Below, piece after piece: positions 1-8,807 of a stretch of 32,451 bases of DNA. The translations under genes and the position numbers were made by a program. Every line of letters starts with the position of its first letter. The first letter of the stretch is position 1. Origin of the DNA: Acidobacteriota bacterium. GTDB taxonomy: Bacteria; Acidobacteriota; Terriglobia; Terriglobales; Acidobacteriaceae. Location of the stretch: positions 1 through 32,451 of the forward strand of contig PJLO01000026.1 of the NCBI GenBank assembly GCA_003010405.1, read 5' to 3'. Under the pieces are notes generated by a model, which did no database searches, was not told the origin of the DNA, and was given only the letters and a program-made list of their open reading frames with translations.

Positions 1-49
1 CTACTGGCTCACTTTTACTCCGCCCTACTGGCCTACTTTTACTCCGCCC
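1..49. repeat. Tandem 24-bp repeat, possible IS terminal repeat
   Basis: Two copies of a 24-bp unit lie head to tail at 1-24 and 25-48, differing at only two bases (CTACTGGCTCAC versus CTACTGGCCTAC, each followed by TTTTACTCCGCC). Read from the minus strand the unit begins GGCGGAGTAAAAGT. It abuts the broken ammonium transporter reading frame at about position 50. Multiple short terminal repeats of this kind are typical of IS21-like elements, and I recall similar sequences near such elements, but no transposase is in the window. The IS assignment is an inference; the repeat itself is directly visible. Confidence 0.5.
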
Positions 50-417
50 TTGACAACCATCATGGCAAAGCTATGCATCATGGTGCTCAGAACGTTTTTT
101 TTGCGCACCAACCCGCCATAGAACAGCGCCAATCCAGGAGCTGTCATGAACAAGACCAAGGCAGCGCTGGTTAGAATCCAGGCGTTATCGCCGGCGCTTT
201 TGGCTTCGGCCACCTGCTGCCTTGCCTCCTGCTTGGATTCGGCCATCTGTCTGTTCGTCTCCGCAAGTTGCCGCTCAAGAGTGGCAATACGTTCCGCCTC
301 GCTGGCGGACACGTTTACAGCGTGGTTAGTAATTCCAGGTGTGATAGCCAAGGCAGACCCAGCCAGGCCCGTCAGAAGAGCGACAGCGACGATCAATTTT
401 AGGCAAGTGCTACGCAT
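50..417 (-). pseudogene. amtB: Ammonium transporter (Amt), truncated 5' fragment
   Basis: This is the N-terminal fragment of an Amt/MEP/Rh ammonium channel. It has a cleavable signal peptide (about residues 1-24, ending in GSALA), then a 45-residue charged, coiled-coil-like stretch rich in E, Q and R. The first Amt transmembrane helix follows, with the signature APGLALFYGGLVRKKNVL. The frame leaves Amt homology just after HSFAMM and reads ten codons into the 24-bp repeat at 1-49 before a stop. Ten of about eleven helices, including both pore histidines, are absent, so the product cannot be a channel. The missing 3' half may be the plus-strand fragment at 936-1847. The charged insert between signal peptide and first helix is unusual compared with E. 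coli AmtB. Confidence 0.85.
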
Positions 418-781
418 AATTCGATTCCCACCCGACGCAGTTCGCGGGATTCAAGTCACTCGGCCGTTTTCGTTTAAGGGCGAAAACACGCCGTCCCAGG
501 AATCACCCAACCCTGCGCGTGGAAGTACCTCTCGTACACAGGCAAAACTAACAACCCGGGCAAATCGTGAGTAACACCTTTTTAACTTTGTTTGTATGCG
601 AAGGGAAATCAGAATGCTTTATGCCAACCATAGATCGTACTTATAGACCAGGTACACACTCTTCCTGACAAGATTTAGAGGAATTGGTTCTCTTCTTGCG
701 TTCATAACTGCACAGGGCGGGCCTCACAGAATACCGGGTATTCCGAAGAGTTGCGCTTTACCGGAATGCGGGAACTTACTA
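418..781. other. Non-coding spacer between kinase remnant and amtB fragment
   Basis: This 364-bp stretch lies upstream of the minus-strand amtB fragment and downstream of the kinase remnant, so it should hold the amtB promoter. I searched by eye for a sigma-54 element (TGGCAC-N5-TTGC on the minus strand), which would suit a nitrogen-controlled gene, and found no convincing match. No RNA gene or protein-like reading frame was recognised; the antisense frame crossing 146-574 has no family features. Confidence 0.5.
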
Positions 782-938
782 CTAGACGCAATACTGGAGA
801 GAGAGCTTGAAGGTCGCGCCTCTCAATGATGGCACGAGCGACAGATCACCATTGACCCGTCGTGCCAATTCTCTCGACACCCAAAGCCCTAATCCGTTCC
901 CGTTTTCCTTGTTGGTAGTAAAGAATGGCTGGAACAAA
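782..938 (-). pseudogene. Sensor histidine kinase, C-terminal remnant
   Basis: The last 51 codons of this frame are recognisable as the end of a HATPase_c domain. They contain the F-box PFFTT, then the G2 box ENGNGLGLWVSREL, and end with a typical closing strand, GATFKLSLQ. Upstream of the residues LFQPFF (about position 937) the frame is merely antisense to the ammonium transporter fragment, so the kinase is cut abruptly there. H-box, N-box and sensor domains are missing. The stop codon at 782-784 is natural for the family. It lies on the same strand as and 364 bp upstream of the amtB 5' fragment, which suggests an original kinase-amtB gene order. No function is expected from the remnant. 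Confidence 0.8.
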
Positions 939-1847
939 TTCAGCGCCATGGCGCTTTTCATGGTTCTGTGGTCGTTGCTGGTGTACTGCCCGGTGGCGCA
1001 CATGATCTGGGGCAAGGGCGGAATACTAAATGCCAGTCTCGGAGGCCGGATACCGGTGCTGGATTTCGCCGGTGGGACAGTCGTGCATATCACTTCGGGA
1101 GTCAGTGCGCTGGTGGTCGCATGGCACTTGGGTAAGCGCCTGGGGTACCCGCAGGAACCGATGCCGCCGCACAGCATGGTGCTCACCTTCGTGGGTGCCA
1201 GCATGTTGTGGGTGGGGTGGTTCGGATTTAACGCCGGAAGCGCACTGTCCGCGGGGAGTCTGGCGAGCAGCGCTTTCGTTTGTACCCACTTGGCTGCCGC
1301 GAGCGGCGCGCTCAGTTGGAGCGCGGTGGAATGGTTACGCAATGGCAAATCGAGCGCTTTGGGTGCTGTTTCGGGTGCCGTCGCTGGACTGGCGACGATT
1401 ACCCAGGCTTCGGGATTCGTTTCGCCCATGCCAGCTTTGCTGATCGGTGCTCTCGCGGGCGTGTGTTGTTACTTCATGGTTGCCAGCGTCAAGACCAAAT
1501 TTGGTTACGACGATACGCTTGACGCTTTTGGCGTGCATGGGGTGAGCGGCACAATCGGTGCATTTGTCACCGGAATCTTTGCCACTATGGCGGTCAATCC
1601 CATCTTCAAAGATTCACGAGGCACTAGCCTCCCGGTAGGACTCATCGACGGCAACTGGCACCAGGTCATTAATCAGCTTATTGGGATCGGGATTGGCTGG
1701 GCGTTTGGGGTCGTAGGGGCACTGGTGATTCTGAAAGTGGTCGATGTTGTCGTCGGACTGCGAGTTTCGCCCGAGCAGGAAGTGCAAGGGCTCGACACCT
1801 CGCTGCATGGGGAAGACGGTTACTACTGGGATGTTTCGCTTTCTTAG
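936..1847 (+). pseudogene. amtB: Ammonium transporter (Amt), 3' fragment
   Basis: From about position 936 the frame encodes the C-terminal two thirds of an Amt channel, starting at KFSAMALFM (transmembrane helix 5 of E. coli AmtB). Both pore histidines are retained, in CPVAHMIWGKGG and FGVHGVSGTIGAF, as are the WFGFNAGSA segment and the C-terminal VGLRVSPEQEVQGLD with a cytoplasmic HGEDGYYWD tail that PII proteins contact in relatives. The codons just before 936 are antisense to a histidine kinase, so the natural start, signal peptide and helices 1-4 are gone. About 75 residues of Amt are in neither fragment. glnB follows 164 bp downstream, the classic amtB-glnB arrangement. Could be a rearrangement or an assembly chimera. 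Confidence 0.85.
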
Positions 1848-2011
1848 ATATGTAGTTACATCGTTAGTTGCCGCCCCGAGCTGTTGTTTCGGCCCGGGGC
1901 GGTATGTTTATTGGGGCAACACTTCTCTATATCAGCCGATATAATCCGGTGGTTGCGTGCGATCCCGCAAGAAACGGGCGCTTTCTTGTTGCCGGTGACC
2001 CCATCCAAAAT

Positions 2012-2350
2012 ATGACCAAAGTTGAAGCAGTAATTCAGCCAGCCAAATTTGAAGCTGTCAAAGAAGCGTTGTTGTTTGCCGGCGTTACTGGCATGACCGT
2101 CTATGACGTGCGCGGGCACGGACGGCAGAAGGGCCACACAACCTTCTATCGCGGACGCGAGTACGCAGTTGATCTTTTGGCCAAAGTGAAAATTGAGATC
2201 GTGCTTCCGGACGATCTGGTGGAGTCCGTGGTCGAAGTCATACTGAAGGCCGCGAGTACAGGAGCAATCGGTGACGGCAAGATTTTCCTCTCCCGGGTAG
2301 ACGACGCTATCCGCATCCGGAATGAGCAAAGAGGCGTTGCCGCCCTGTAA
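2012..2350 (+). CDS. glnB: Nitrogen regulatory protein PII
   Basis: A 112-residue PII signal-transduction protein, the usual family length. It begins MTKVEAVIQPAKFEAVKEAL. The T-loop contains the uridylylation tyrosine Y51 in YRGREYAVDLL, and the PII signatures GRQKGHT (38-43) and TGAIGDGKIFLS (83-94) are present. The family senses ATP/ADP, 2-oxoglutarate and often glutamine state, and its GlnK branch plugs the Amt channel. The upstream extension of the frame to 1868 has no PII homology, so ATG 2012 is chosen, although no good ribosome-binding site precedes it. It follows the amtB 3' fragment, so it may have lost its original promoter; TATAAT at 1940-1945 could be a -10 element but lacks a well-spaced -35. 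Confidence 0.95.
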   Translation: MTKVEAVIQPAKFEAVKEALLFAGVTGMTVYDVRGHGRQKGHTTFYRGREYAVDLLAKVKIEIVLPDDLVESVVEVILKAASTGAIGDGKIFLSRVDDAIRIRNEQRGVAAL

Positions 2351-2410
2351 AAACTCCAGAGCGTTTCCCGTACGTTAAAACGTGAACTGCTTTTCTACGA
2401 AAGAACCTCC

Positions 2411-4207
2411 CTAAGCTGCGGGTGTACTGTTTCTTACGGCAGCATCGGCATAAAGCTTTTCGATCTGCTGCCTGTATCGGGCCTCGACATGGCGACGGCG
2501 CAGCTTAAGAGTGGGAGTGAGTGTTCCGTTTTCAATGGTGAGTTCTTCAGGTATTACGAGGAATTTCTTAATTCGCTCGAACCGCGCAAGGTTGCGATTT
2601 ATCTGCTCCACTATTCCTTCATAAAGCGCTTGCACCTTGGCATTTTCTACTAGGTCCTGGCGCGAATCGAACGAGATGCCATTGTTTGCTGCCCAATCTT
2701 CCAGCGCTGAAAAGGCAGGGACGATTATGACGGCGGGGAAGCGGCGGCGATCCCCCAGGACAGCCGCTTCACTTATAAACCGATTGGATTTTAGCGCGTT
2801 TTCGATGGGTTGCGGGGCGATGAACTTACCACCAGAGGTCTTGATAAGGTCCTTCTTGCGATCGGTGATGGAGAGGAAACCTTCGGCATCGAGATTGGCA
2901 ATGTCTCCGGTCTTGAACCAGTTGCCATCGAACGCAGCCGCGGTTTCTTCGGGCATATTCCAATACCCTTTGAACACGCTGGGGCCGCGGACAAGTAACT
3001 CTCCGTCATCGGCAATGCGCACCTCAACGTTGGAAAGCGGGCGGCCAACGGTGCCGAGTCTGCGAGCGCGGGGTGAGTTGACGGCGATCACGGGAGAAGT
3101 TTCCGTTAGGCCATATCCCTCATGTATGAAAACACCGATCTGTGCATACCATTCGGCAAGTTCTTTTCCCAGCGGCGCGCCTCCGGAAATAAAGATACGA
3201 ACCCTTCCTCCGAGTGCATTCAGCACCTTAGAAAAGACGAGCCGATCAGCCAGCTTCCAGGAGAATGAGGGGGGGCGCTTGCCGGTAACTACCTCGTCCA
3301 GATGCTCCCGGCCTGTCGAAAGGGCCCATTCATAGACCTTCCTCTTGAAACCGGTTGCAACTCCGCGCTGGACTTGGTTAAAGATCTTCTCATACACGCG
3401 AGGCACGGCCACAAAGACAGTTGGGCGGAGCCGTTGCAGAAGTCGCGGCATGTCCTCAATGAAAGGACAGTATGCGATGGTCACACCGCGATAGAGTTCG
3501 GCAAAATCTACGTGGCGCGCAGTGATGTGCGATAGCGGGAGAAAGCTGACAGCAAGGTCGTAGTTGTATCGAAAGTCGAACTCGTCAAGAGAGACGGCGA
3601 GATTTGACGCGATATTTCCGTGCGTGAGCATGGCACCCTTGGGTACGCCAGTAGTGCCACTGGTGTAAATGATGGTGGCCACGTCGTCGGGGACAATTGC
3701 ATTCGCAAGACTGTCGAGTTCTGGCACACGCTGCTGCGGTCCAGAGTCCATGAGAGCAGACATCGAGAGTACGTCTGAATCCGTGACTTCATCCATCATG
3801 ATGATGGTTTCGATAAAGCTCTCCGGTTGAGTGGATCGCAGCTTTTCAAGCTGTGCGGCGGTGGACACAAAGGCCGTTCTAGCTCCGGAGTGAGTCAGAA
3901 GAAAGCTTATCTGGTCCGAGGTGAGCGTGGTGTAAATAGGCACAGTAATTCCGCCAAGCAGCAAGATGGCGAAATCAGCGATGGCCCACTCAGGGCGATT
4001 CTCAGCGAGAATCGCGACGCAATCGCCTCGCCCGACCCCATGGCATCGAAGTGCCTGCACGACTCCCATGACCCGCCGGTAGAGGGAGGAAGACGAGATG
4101 GAATGCCACTCAGAGTTGCGCTCGTAGAGCATAACCCGTGGTTGATCGCGCTCCACTACTTCAAAAAAAATGTCAACCAACGTGCTTGGTTTGAGTTTGG
4201 CATCCAT
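2411..4207 (-). CDS. Long-chain acyl-CoA synthetase (AMP-binding)
   Basis: This 598-residue member of the adenylate-forming family activates fatty acids to acyl-CoA through an acyl-AMP intermediate. Visible motifs in order are the P-loop-like YTSGTTGVPKGAMLTHGN at 181-198, the adenine-binding GYGLTETSPV, the TGD loop in WFKTGDIANLD, the hinge ITDRKKDLIKTSGGK, and a C-terminal domain with RRRHVE in place of a longer tail. The overall layout matches FadD15/FAA-type long-chain synthetases (about 600 residues) rather than E. coli FadD. Start ATG at 4207 has GGAG about 12 bases upstream. The TetR gene ends 32 bp upstream on the same strand, so the two are probably co-transcribed and the regulator likely controls fatty-acid activation. 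Confidence 0.93.
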   Translation of the reverse strand: MDAKLKPSTLVDIFFEVVERDQPRVMLYERNSEWHSISSSSLYRRVMGVVQALRCHGVGRGDCVAILAENRPEWAIADFAILLLGGITVPIYTTLTSDQISFLLTHSGARTAFVSTAAQLEKLRSTQPESFIETIIMMDEVTDSDVLSMSALMDSGPQQRVPELDSLANAIVPDDVATIIYTSGTTGVPKGAMLTHGNIASNLAVSLDEFDFRYNYDLAVSFLPLSHITARHVDFAELYRGVTIAYCPFIEDMPRLLQRLRPTVFVAVPRVYEKIFNQVQRGVATGFKRKVYEWALSTGREHLDEVVTGKRPPSFSWKLADRLVFSKVLNALGGRVRIFISGGAPLGKELAEWYAQIGVFIHEGYGLTETSPVIAVNSPRARRLGTVGRPLSNVEVRIADDGELLVRGPSVFKGYWNMPEETAAAFDGNWFKTGDIANLDAEGFLSITDRKKDLIKTSGGKFIAPQPIENALKSNRFISEAAVLGDRRRFPAVIIVPAFSALEDWAANNGISFDSRQDLVENAKVQALYEGIVEQINRNLARFERIKKFLVIPEELTIENGTLTPTLKLRRRHVEARYRQQIEKLYADAAVRNSTPAA

Positions 4208-4239
4208 GCTTCGTCTCTACTCCACTGTTTCGGACGAAT

Positions 4240-4956
4240 TTACCTTTCTAACCCAGATAAGATGATGTCCGCGACTGAATCGGCTACATCGGACAGCGGA
4301 TAAAAAGTTTCGTCCAAAACCCAGGACGTGACCATTTCATCGATTGCTCCGAAGAAGCAGTTTGCTGCGATTTTTTCGTGGAGCTCGGAACGGAAAACAC
4401 CCTGTTTCTGGCCTTCAGCAATCGCAGCGCGAACCAGACCAAAGTATTCGACCATGTGCTGCTGAGAAAACGGGACTAGAAAACGAACACTCTGGCGAAG
4501 TTCCATTTGCAGCACTATGGCCAGTTCGCGGTTGGAACCCAGGGTTTCAAGATGAAGAAGAGCCAGGCGACGAAGTTTACCGGCAGGGGAAGCTATGGCT
4601 TCCAGTTCGGTGCGGGCACGGCTCATGAATGCAGCGAACGCGCTGTTGATGGCTGTCATGAGCAGCTCTTCCTTGTTTCTGAAATAAAGGTAAATGGTGC
4701 CGTCGGCAACCGAGGCGCGCTCCGCTACGTCTGACACTCGGGCGACATAAAATCCCTTTTCGGCAAAAACCGAAATGGCCGCATCAAGAATGCGCTGGTA
4801 CTTATCACCTGAGACGCGCGGTTTATGGGAGATTTTGATACGAGACCGTCTGGGTTCGGGAGCTCTCATGGCCGATGGCGAGTTAGATGCTGAACGGCGC
4901 GAATAAGGGTACCCGGAAACGGCATTGATTCCCATAGTGGAAGGGCATTGTTCCAT
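4240..4956 (-). CDS. TetR-family transcriptional regulator, FadR-like
   Basis: A TetR-type repressor of up to 238 residues. The helix-turn-helix lies at about residues 50-95, seen as RILDAAISVFAEKGFYVARV, then DVAERASVADGTIYLYFRNK. The C-terminal ligand domain includes FFGAIDEMVTSWVL and resembles the Bacillus-type FadR/YsiA group that responds to acyl-CoA. The first 29 residues are low complexity and not family-like, so ATG 4869 (209 residues) is a plausible alternative start; neither start has a clear ribosome-binding site. The neighbouring acyl-CoA synthetase downstream supports a role in fatty-acid degradation control, but that is inference from family and context. Confidence 0.88.
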   Translation of the reverse strand: MEQCPSTMGINAVSGYPYSRRSASNSPSAMRAPEPRRSRIKISHKPRVSGDKYQRILDAAISVFAEKGFYVARVSDVAERASVADGTIYLYFRNKEELLMTAINSAFAAFMSRARTELEAIASPAGKLRRLALLHLETLGSNRELAIVLQMELRQSVRFLVPFSQQHMVEYFGLVRAAIAEGQKQGVFRSELHEKIAANCFFGAIDEMVTSWVLDETFYPLSDVADSVADIILSGLER

Positions 4957-5054
4957 TCATCGCTTCGTGCTTCGGAGGGAAACCCGGGTTTCAACTTCTT
5001 CATCTAACTTCGGGAAGCGTGTGGGGGGACCAGGCCGGTGCACCCCGGAACGCC

Positions 5055-5087
5055 AAAGCCCAACTGGAATTCCGGCTGGGCTTTTTA
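5055..5087 (+). terminator. Hairpin with U-run upstream of treS (terminator or attenuator)
   Basis: AAAGCCCA at 5055-5062 pairs with TGGGCTTT at 5077-5084, and inside it CTGG/CCGG forms a further short stem around AATT. Five T residues (5082-5086) follow the arm. This is a textbook intrinsic terminator on the plus strand, but no plus-strand gene ends just upstream. It sits 60 bp before the treS start, so it may attenuate a treS leader transcript or end a small untranslated RNA. Confidence 0.65.
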
Positions 5088-5146
5088 GTTGAAAGCGAAT
5101 CAAACCAATAGAACTCATCACGCCTGAAAAGGAAGACAATTTCAAA

Positions 5147-8100
5147 ATGGCATTGCGATCGGAACCGACCTGGTACAAAGACGCAATTATCTACGAGGTA
5201 CACGTCAGAGCCTTTTATGACAGCGTGACGGACGGGATAGGTGATTTCGGCGGACTGACGCAAAAGCTAGATTATTTGGAGGACCTGGGCGTTACCGCAA
5301 TCTGGATTTTGCCGTTCTGCCCCTCTCCGCTGCGCGATGATGGCTACGATATTTCGAACTACAACGATGTGCATCCCTCGTACGGCACACTGCGCGACTT
5401 TCATCGGTTTTTAAAGCAGGCTCACAGGCGAGGCCTGCGCGTGATCACCGAACTTGTGCTGAATCACACTAGCGATCAGCATGAGTGGTTTCAGCGCTCG
5501 CGACGTGCGGTGCCCGGAAGCCGCTGGCGGAATTTCTACATATGGAGCGATACGCCGGCAAAGTACGCCGAAGCGCGAATTATCTTTAAGGATTTTGAGT
5601 CCTCAAACTGGACCTGGGACCCGGTGGCGAAGGCGTATTACTGGCACCGCTTCTATTCGCATCAACCAGACCTGAACTGGAGCAACCCAGAGGTGAAGCA
5701 GGCCATGTTGGACGCAATGGACTTCTGGTTTGACATGGGCGTGGACGGCCTGAGACTGGATGCAGTGCCGTATCTATTCGAGTGCGAAGGTACGAACTGC
5801 GAGAACCTGCCGGAGACCCATGCGGCATTGCGCGAAGTTCGGGCACATGTAGAAGAGAAGTATCGCGACAAGATGCTTTTGGCAGAAGCAAATCAGTGGC
5901 CGGAAGACTCGGTTGCGTATTTTGGGCAAGGCGACGAGTGCCAAATGGCTTTCAACTTTCCGGTGATGCCCCGAATGTTCATGTCGCTGCAAATGGAGGA
6001 CCGATATCCGCTGACCGACATTATGAAGCTGACGCCGGCGATTCCGGAGCGCTGCCAGTGGGCTCTGTTCCTGCGGAACCACGACGAACTGACGCTGGAG
6101 ATGGTGACAGACGAAGAGCGCGATTACATGTATCGGAAGTACGCGCGCGACCGGCAGATGCGAATCAACCTGGGGATTCGCCGCAGACTGGCGCCACTGC
6201 TCGAAAACGACAGAAGAAAGATCGAACTGATGAATGCGCTGTTGCTGTCGTTGCCAGGTACACCGATCATCTATTACGGCGACGAAATCGGCATGGGAGA
6301 CAACGTGTATCTTGGCGATCGCAACGGAGTGCGAACGCCGATGCAGTGGAGCGCAGACCGCAACGCCGGTTTCTCGCGGGCGAACCCGCAGAAGTTGTAC
6401 CTGCCGGTTAACATCGATCCCGAATATCACTATGAAGCGGTGAACGTGGAGACGCAGCAAAGGAATCCGCATTCGCTGCTGTGGTGGATGAAGCGCTGCA
6501 TAGCGCAACGCAAGCAGTTCCGGGCATTCGGGCGGGGAACACTGGAATTCTTATATCCATCGAACCGCAAGGTGCTGGCGTTCTTCCGTGTTTTTGAAGA
6601 AGAGCGGATTCTAGTGGTAGCAAACCTTTCCCGATTCACTCAGGGAGTTGAACTGGATCTGCGAAAGTTCTACGGCACGACGTTGATGGAAGTATTCGGT
6701 ACCAGCCGATTTCCATCGATCACGCAGGAACCCTACTTTCTCTCGCTCGCACCCTACTCGTTCTACTGGTTCAGGCTGCTGCCGAAGGAGGCAGGAGAGG
6801 AGTTAGTGCAAGAAGGTGATGGCGCTCTGAAGGTCGCGACAATCGCAGTGGAATCGATCAACGAGACATTTGGTCAAGCAAGCAGGGAAGAGCTTGCCCG
6901 GATACTCCCACGCATCTTGCGCAAGCGCCGATGGTTCCTCGGACGCAACAAAACGATTACACAGGTCTCGGTCGAGGATGTAATTCCTCTTAGACGCCCC
7001 GAACTGGGCCTAGCGCTGATTTGCGTGGAGTACAGCGATAACGAAGATGAGAAATACACAATTCCTCTGGCATTGGCCGAAGGGGTGGATGCGGAGAACA
7101 TTTTGCGTGACCACCCGGAAGCCGTGCTGGCTCGATTGGAGTTTCCCGATCAAAGCTGGGCATTGCTATACAGCGCCTTATTAGGCAGGAGCTTCAGTGA
7201 TGTGCTGCTCACGGCAGTGCTGAAACGGAGCAGGTTCAAGGGCACCAAGGGAGAACTGGTAGCCGGTCACACGAAGGCGTTTCGCAAGGCATGGTCGCAT
7301 ATTAGATCAAACCGCGAACCACACTTGCAGATATTGGATTCGCCGAACACCTTTGTGAATCTCGGTGAAGACTTTGTTCTCAAGCTTTATCGCGCGGTGA
7401 TGGTGGGTGTGAATCCTGATCGCGAAGTGGAGGAGTTTCTCACAGAGAGAACCGATTTTGCCAATATTCCGAAAGCGCTGGGTTGGCTGGAATATTGCCA
7501 GCGTGTGGACGACGAAGATCTGCACACAACTTTAGGGCTCGTGACCAGTTATGTTCGAAACGCAACATCGGGCTGGCAGTATACGATCGATCACCTGAGC
7601 CTGTATTTCGAGCATGCAATGGCCGTGCAGGATGAAGATCCTCGCTTAAAAGAGTTGACCAGTGGGAGTCCACTCGCACTGGCGCAGCTTCCGGTGCCGA
7701 CGCTGATTGCAGACTTGGTAGGGACGTTCGAGAACACGGCTCGCAGATTGGGGATGCGTACCGCAGAGATGCACGGTGCCTTAAGCTGTCGTCCGGAGGT
7801 GCTCGATTTTTCGCCGGAACCGTTCACGGATTTTTATCGCCACGGCCTTTATCACGGAATGCTGGGACGGATGGGACGCTCGCTCGATGCGTTGCGAACG
7901 CATTTGAAGACGCTTCCTGCGCCGGTAAGCGCGGCTGCCGAAGCATTGCTTGCAAGCGAGTCCGAAATCCGTGATGGTTTGCTCCCCCTGCGGGATCAGC
8001 GAATCTCTGGAACTCGCATCCGGACCCATGGAGACTACCAACTTACGAATCTGCTGTTTACGGGTAATGACGTAATCATTGAAAACTTCGATGGTCCGGT

Positions 8101-8479
8101 CGGCAGGCCCATGAGCGAACGCAGAATCAAACGCTCGGCTCTGTGGGACGTTGCCAGCCTGATACGGTCTCTTCATTACGCCGCCCACGCAGTTTCATTT
8201 GGCTATGTGCCGGGAATTGTGAAGGGCAGGGAACAGGTGGCACGCATTGATCGCTGGGCCGAACATTGGCATCAGTGGGTTTCGGCAATGTTTCTGCAAG
8301 GCTATCTTGAGAAATCCCGCGGAATGGAATTTTTGCCAAAGACAATTAATGAGGTCCAGGTCTTGCTTCGGGCGCACCTGATCGAGAAATCGCTGCTGGA
8401 AATCGCCTACGAACTCGAGCACCGGCCGGATTGGCTGGGCATTCCGGTGCATGGACTTTTATCGTTGTTGAAGTGGTAA
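5147..8479 (+). CDS. treS: Trehalose synthase fused to maltokinase (TreS-Mak)
   Basis: A 1110-residue two-domain protein. Residues 1-545 are a GH13 trehalose synthase (maltose/trehalose interconversion) with nucleophile D205 in DGLRLDAVPY, acid/base E247 in LLAEANQWP and D313 in FLRNHDELTLEM. The GH13 region I motif is ELVLNHTSDQH. Residues from about 600 form a Mak/Pep2-type kinase that would make maltose 1-phosphate for GlgE-type alpha-glucan synthesis. It starts with the cap motif RRWFLGRNK and carries the catalytic HGDYQLTN (D963, N968). The metal-binding DFEGE motif of maltokinases here reads ENFDGP with N980 in place of the expected Asp. ATG 5147 has AAGGAAG upstream. No glgE or glgB is in the window. 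Fusions of this order are known in many bacteria. Confidence 0.95.
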   Translation: MALRSEPTWYKDAIIYEVHVRAFYDSVTDGIGDFGGLTQKLDYLEDLGVTAIWILPFCPSPLRDDGYDISNYNDVHPSYGTLRDFHRFLKQAHRRGLRVITELVLNHTSDQHEWFQRSRRAVPGSRWRNFYIWSDTPAKYAEARIIFKDFESSNWTWDPVAKAYYWHRFYSHQPDLNWSNPEVKQAMLDAMDFWFDMGVDGLRLDAVPYLFECEGTNCENLPETHAALREVRAHVEEKYRDKMLLAEANQWPEDSVAYFGQGDECQMAFNFPVMPRMFMSLQMEDRYPLTDIMKLTPAIPERCQWALFLRNHDELTLEMVTDEERDYMYRKYARDRQMRINLGIRRRLAPLLENDRRKIELMNALLLSLPGTPIIYYGDEIGMGDNVYLGDRNGVRTPMQWSADRNAGFSRANPQKLYLPVNIDPEYHYEAVNVETQQRNPHSLLWWMKRCIAQRKQFRAFGRGTLEFLYPSNRKVLAFFRVFEEERILVVANLSRFTQGVELDLRKFYGTTLMEVFGTSRFPSITQEPYFLSLAPYSFYWFRLLPKEAGEELVQEGDGALKVATIAVESINETFGQASREELARILPRILRKRRWFLGRNKTITQVSVEDVIPLRRPELGLALICVEYSDNEDEKYTIPLALAEGVDAENILRDHPEAVLARLEFPDQSWALLYSALLGRSFSDVLLTAVLKRSRFKGTKGELVAGHTKAFRKAWSHIRSNREPHLQILDSPNTFVNLGEDFVLKLYRAVMVGVNPDREVEEFLTERTDFANIPKALGWLEYCQRVDDEDLHTTLGLVTSYVRNATSGWQYTIDHLSLYFEHAMAVQDEDPRLKELTSGSPLALAQLPVPTLIADLVGTFENTARRLGMRTAEMHGALSCRPEVLDFSPEPFTDFYRHGLYHGMLGRMGRSLDALRTHLKTLPAPVSAAAEALLASESEIRDGLLPLRDQRISGTRIRTHGDYQLTNLLFTGNDVIIENFDGPVGRPMSERRIKRSALWDVASLIRSLHYAAHAVSFGYVPGIVKGREQVARIDRWAEHWHQWVSAMFLQGYLEKSRGMEFLPKTINEVQVLLRAHLIEKSLLEIAYELEHRPDWLGIPVHGLLSLLKW

Positions 8480-8507
8480 TACCCTTGTGTAGTAATTGAG
8501 TCGGGAG

Positions 8508-8807
8508 TTACAGTTCGTCGAACAATTCTTTTCGGATGGCGCGAACTGCGCTTTCAATGCGGCGGTACTGAACCCAGGTGCCTACCTTGCGCGCGTCGAC
8601 CAGTCCCGCGTTCTTCAGGATCTTCATGTGATGCGAGACCGTCGGCTGCGCAAGTTTGACTCGCTGCTCCACATCCGAGGCGGTCCAGCCTTCGGTTGCA
8701 CCGCCCTTGCGAGCCACGCCCCCGTGAAGGAGACGAAGGATCTTGCGCCGGGTTGGATCGGCAACGGCTCGCAGCGCCAGACTCAGCTTGTCAGTTGCAG
8801 CTTTCAT
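8508..8807 (-). CDS. ArsR-family winged-helix regulator
   Basis: A 99-residue ArsR/SmtB-type repressor. It begins with LSLALRAVADPTRRKILRLL, the first helices of the family, and carries a winged HTH with QRVKLAQPTVSHHMKILKNA followed by GLVDARKVGTWVQYRR. No cysteine pair typical of metal-sensing members is visible (the sequence has no Cys), so it more likely belongs to the non-metal group, with an unknown signal. It is convergent with treS (29 bp apart) and not obviously part of an operon with the downstream-facing genes. An AAGGA lies only two bases before the ATG. Confidence 0.88.
   Translation of the reverse strand: MKAATDKLSLALRAVADPTRRKILRLLHGGVARKGGATEGWTASDVEQRVKLAQPTVSHHMKILKNAGLVDARKVGTWVQYRRIESAVRAIRKELFDEL

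Noticed and set aside
146..574. Plus-strand frame across the amtB fragment
   Set aside because: Antisense to a clear Amt signal peptide and helix; no family features.
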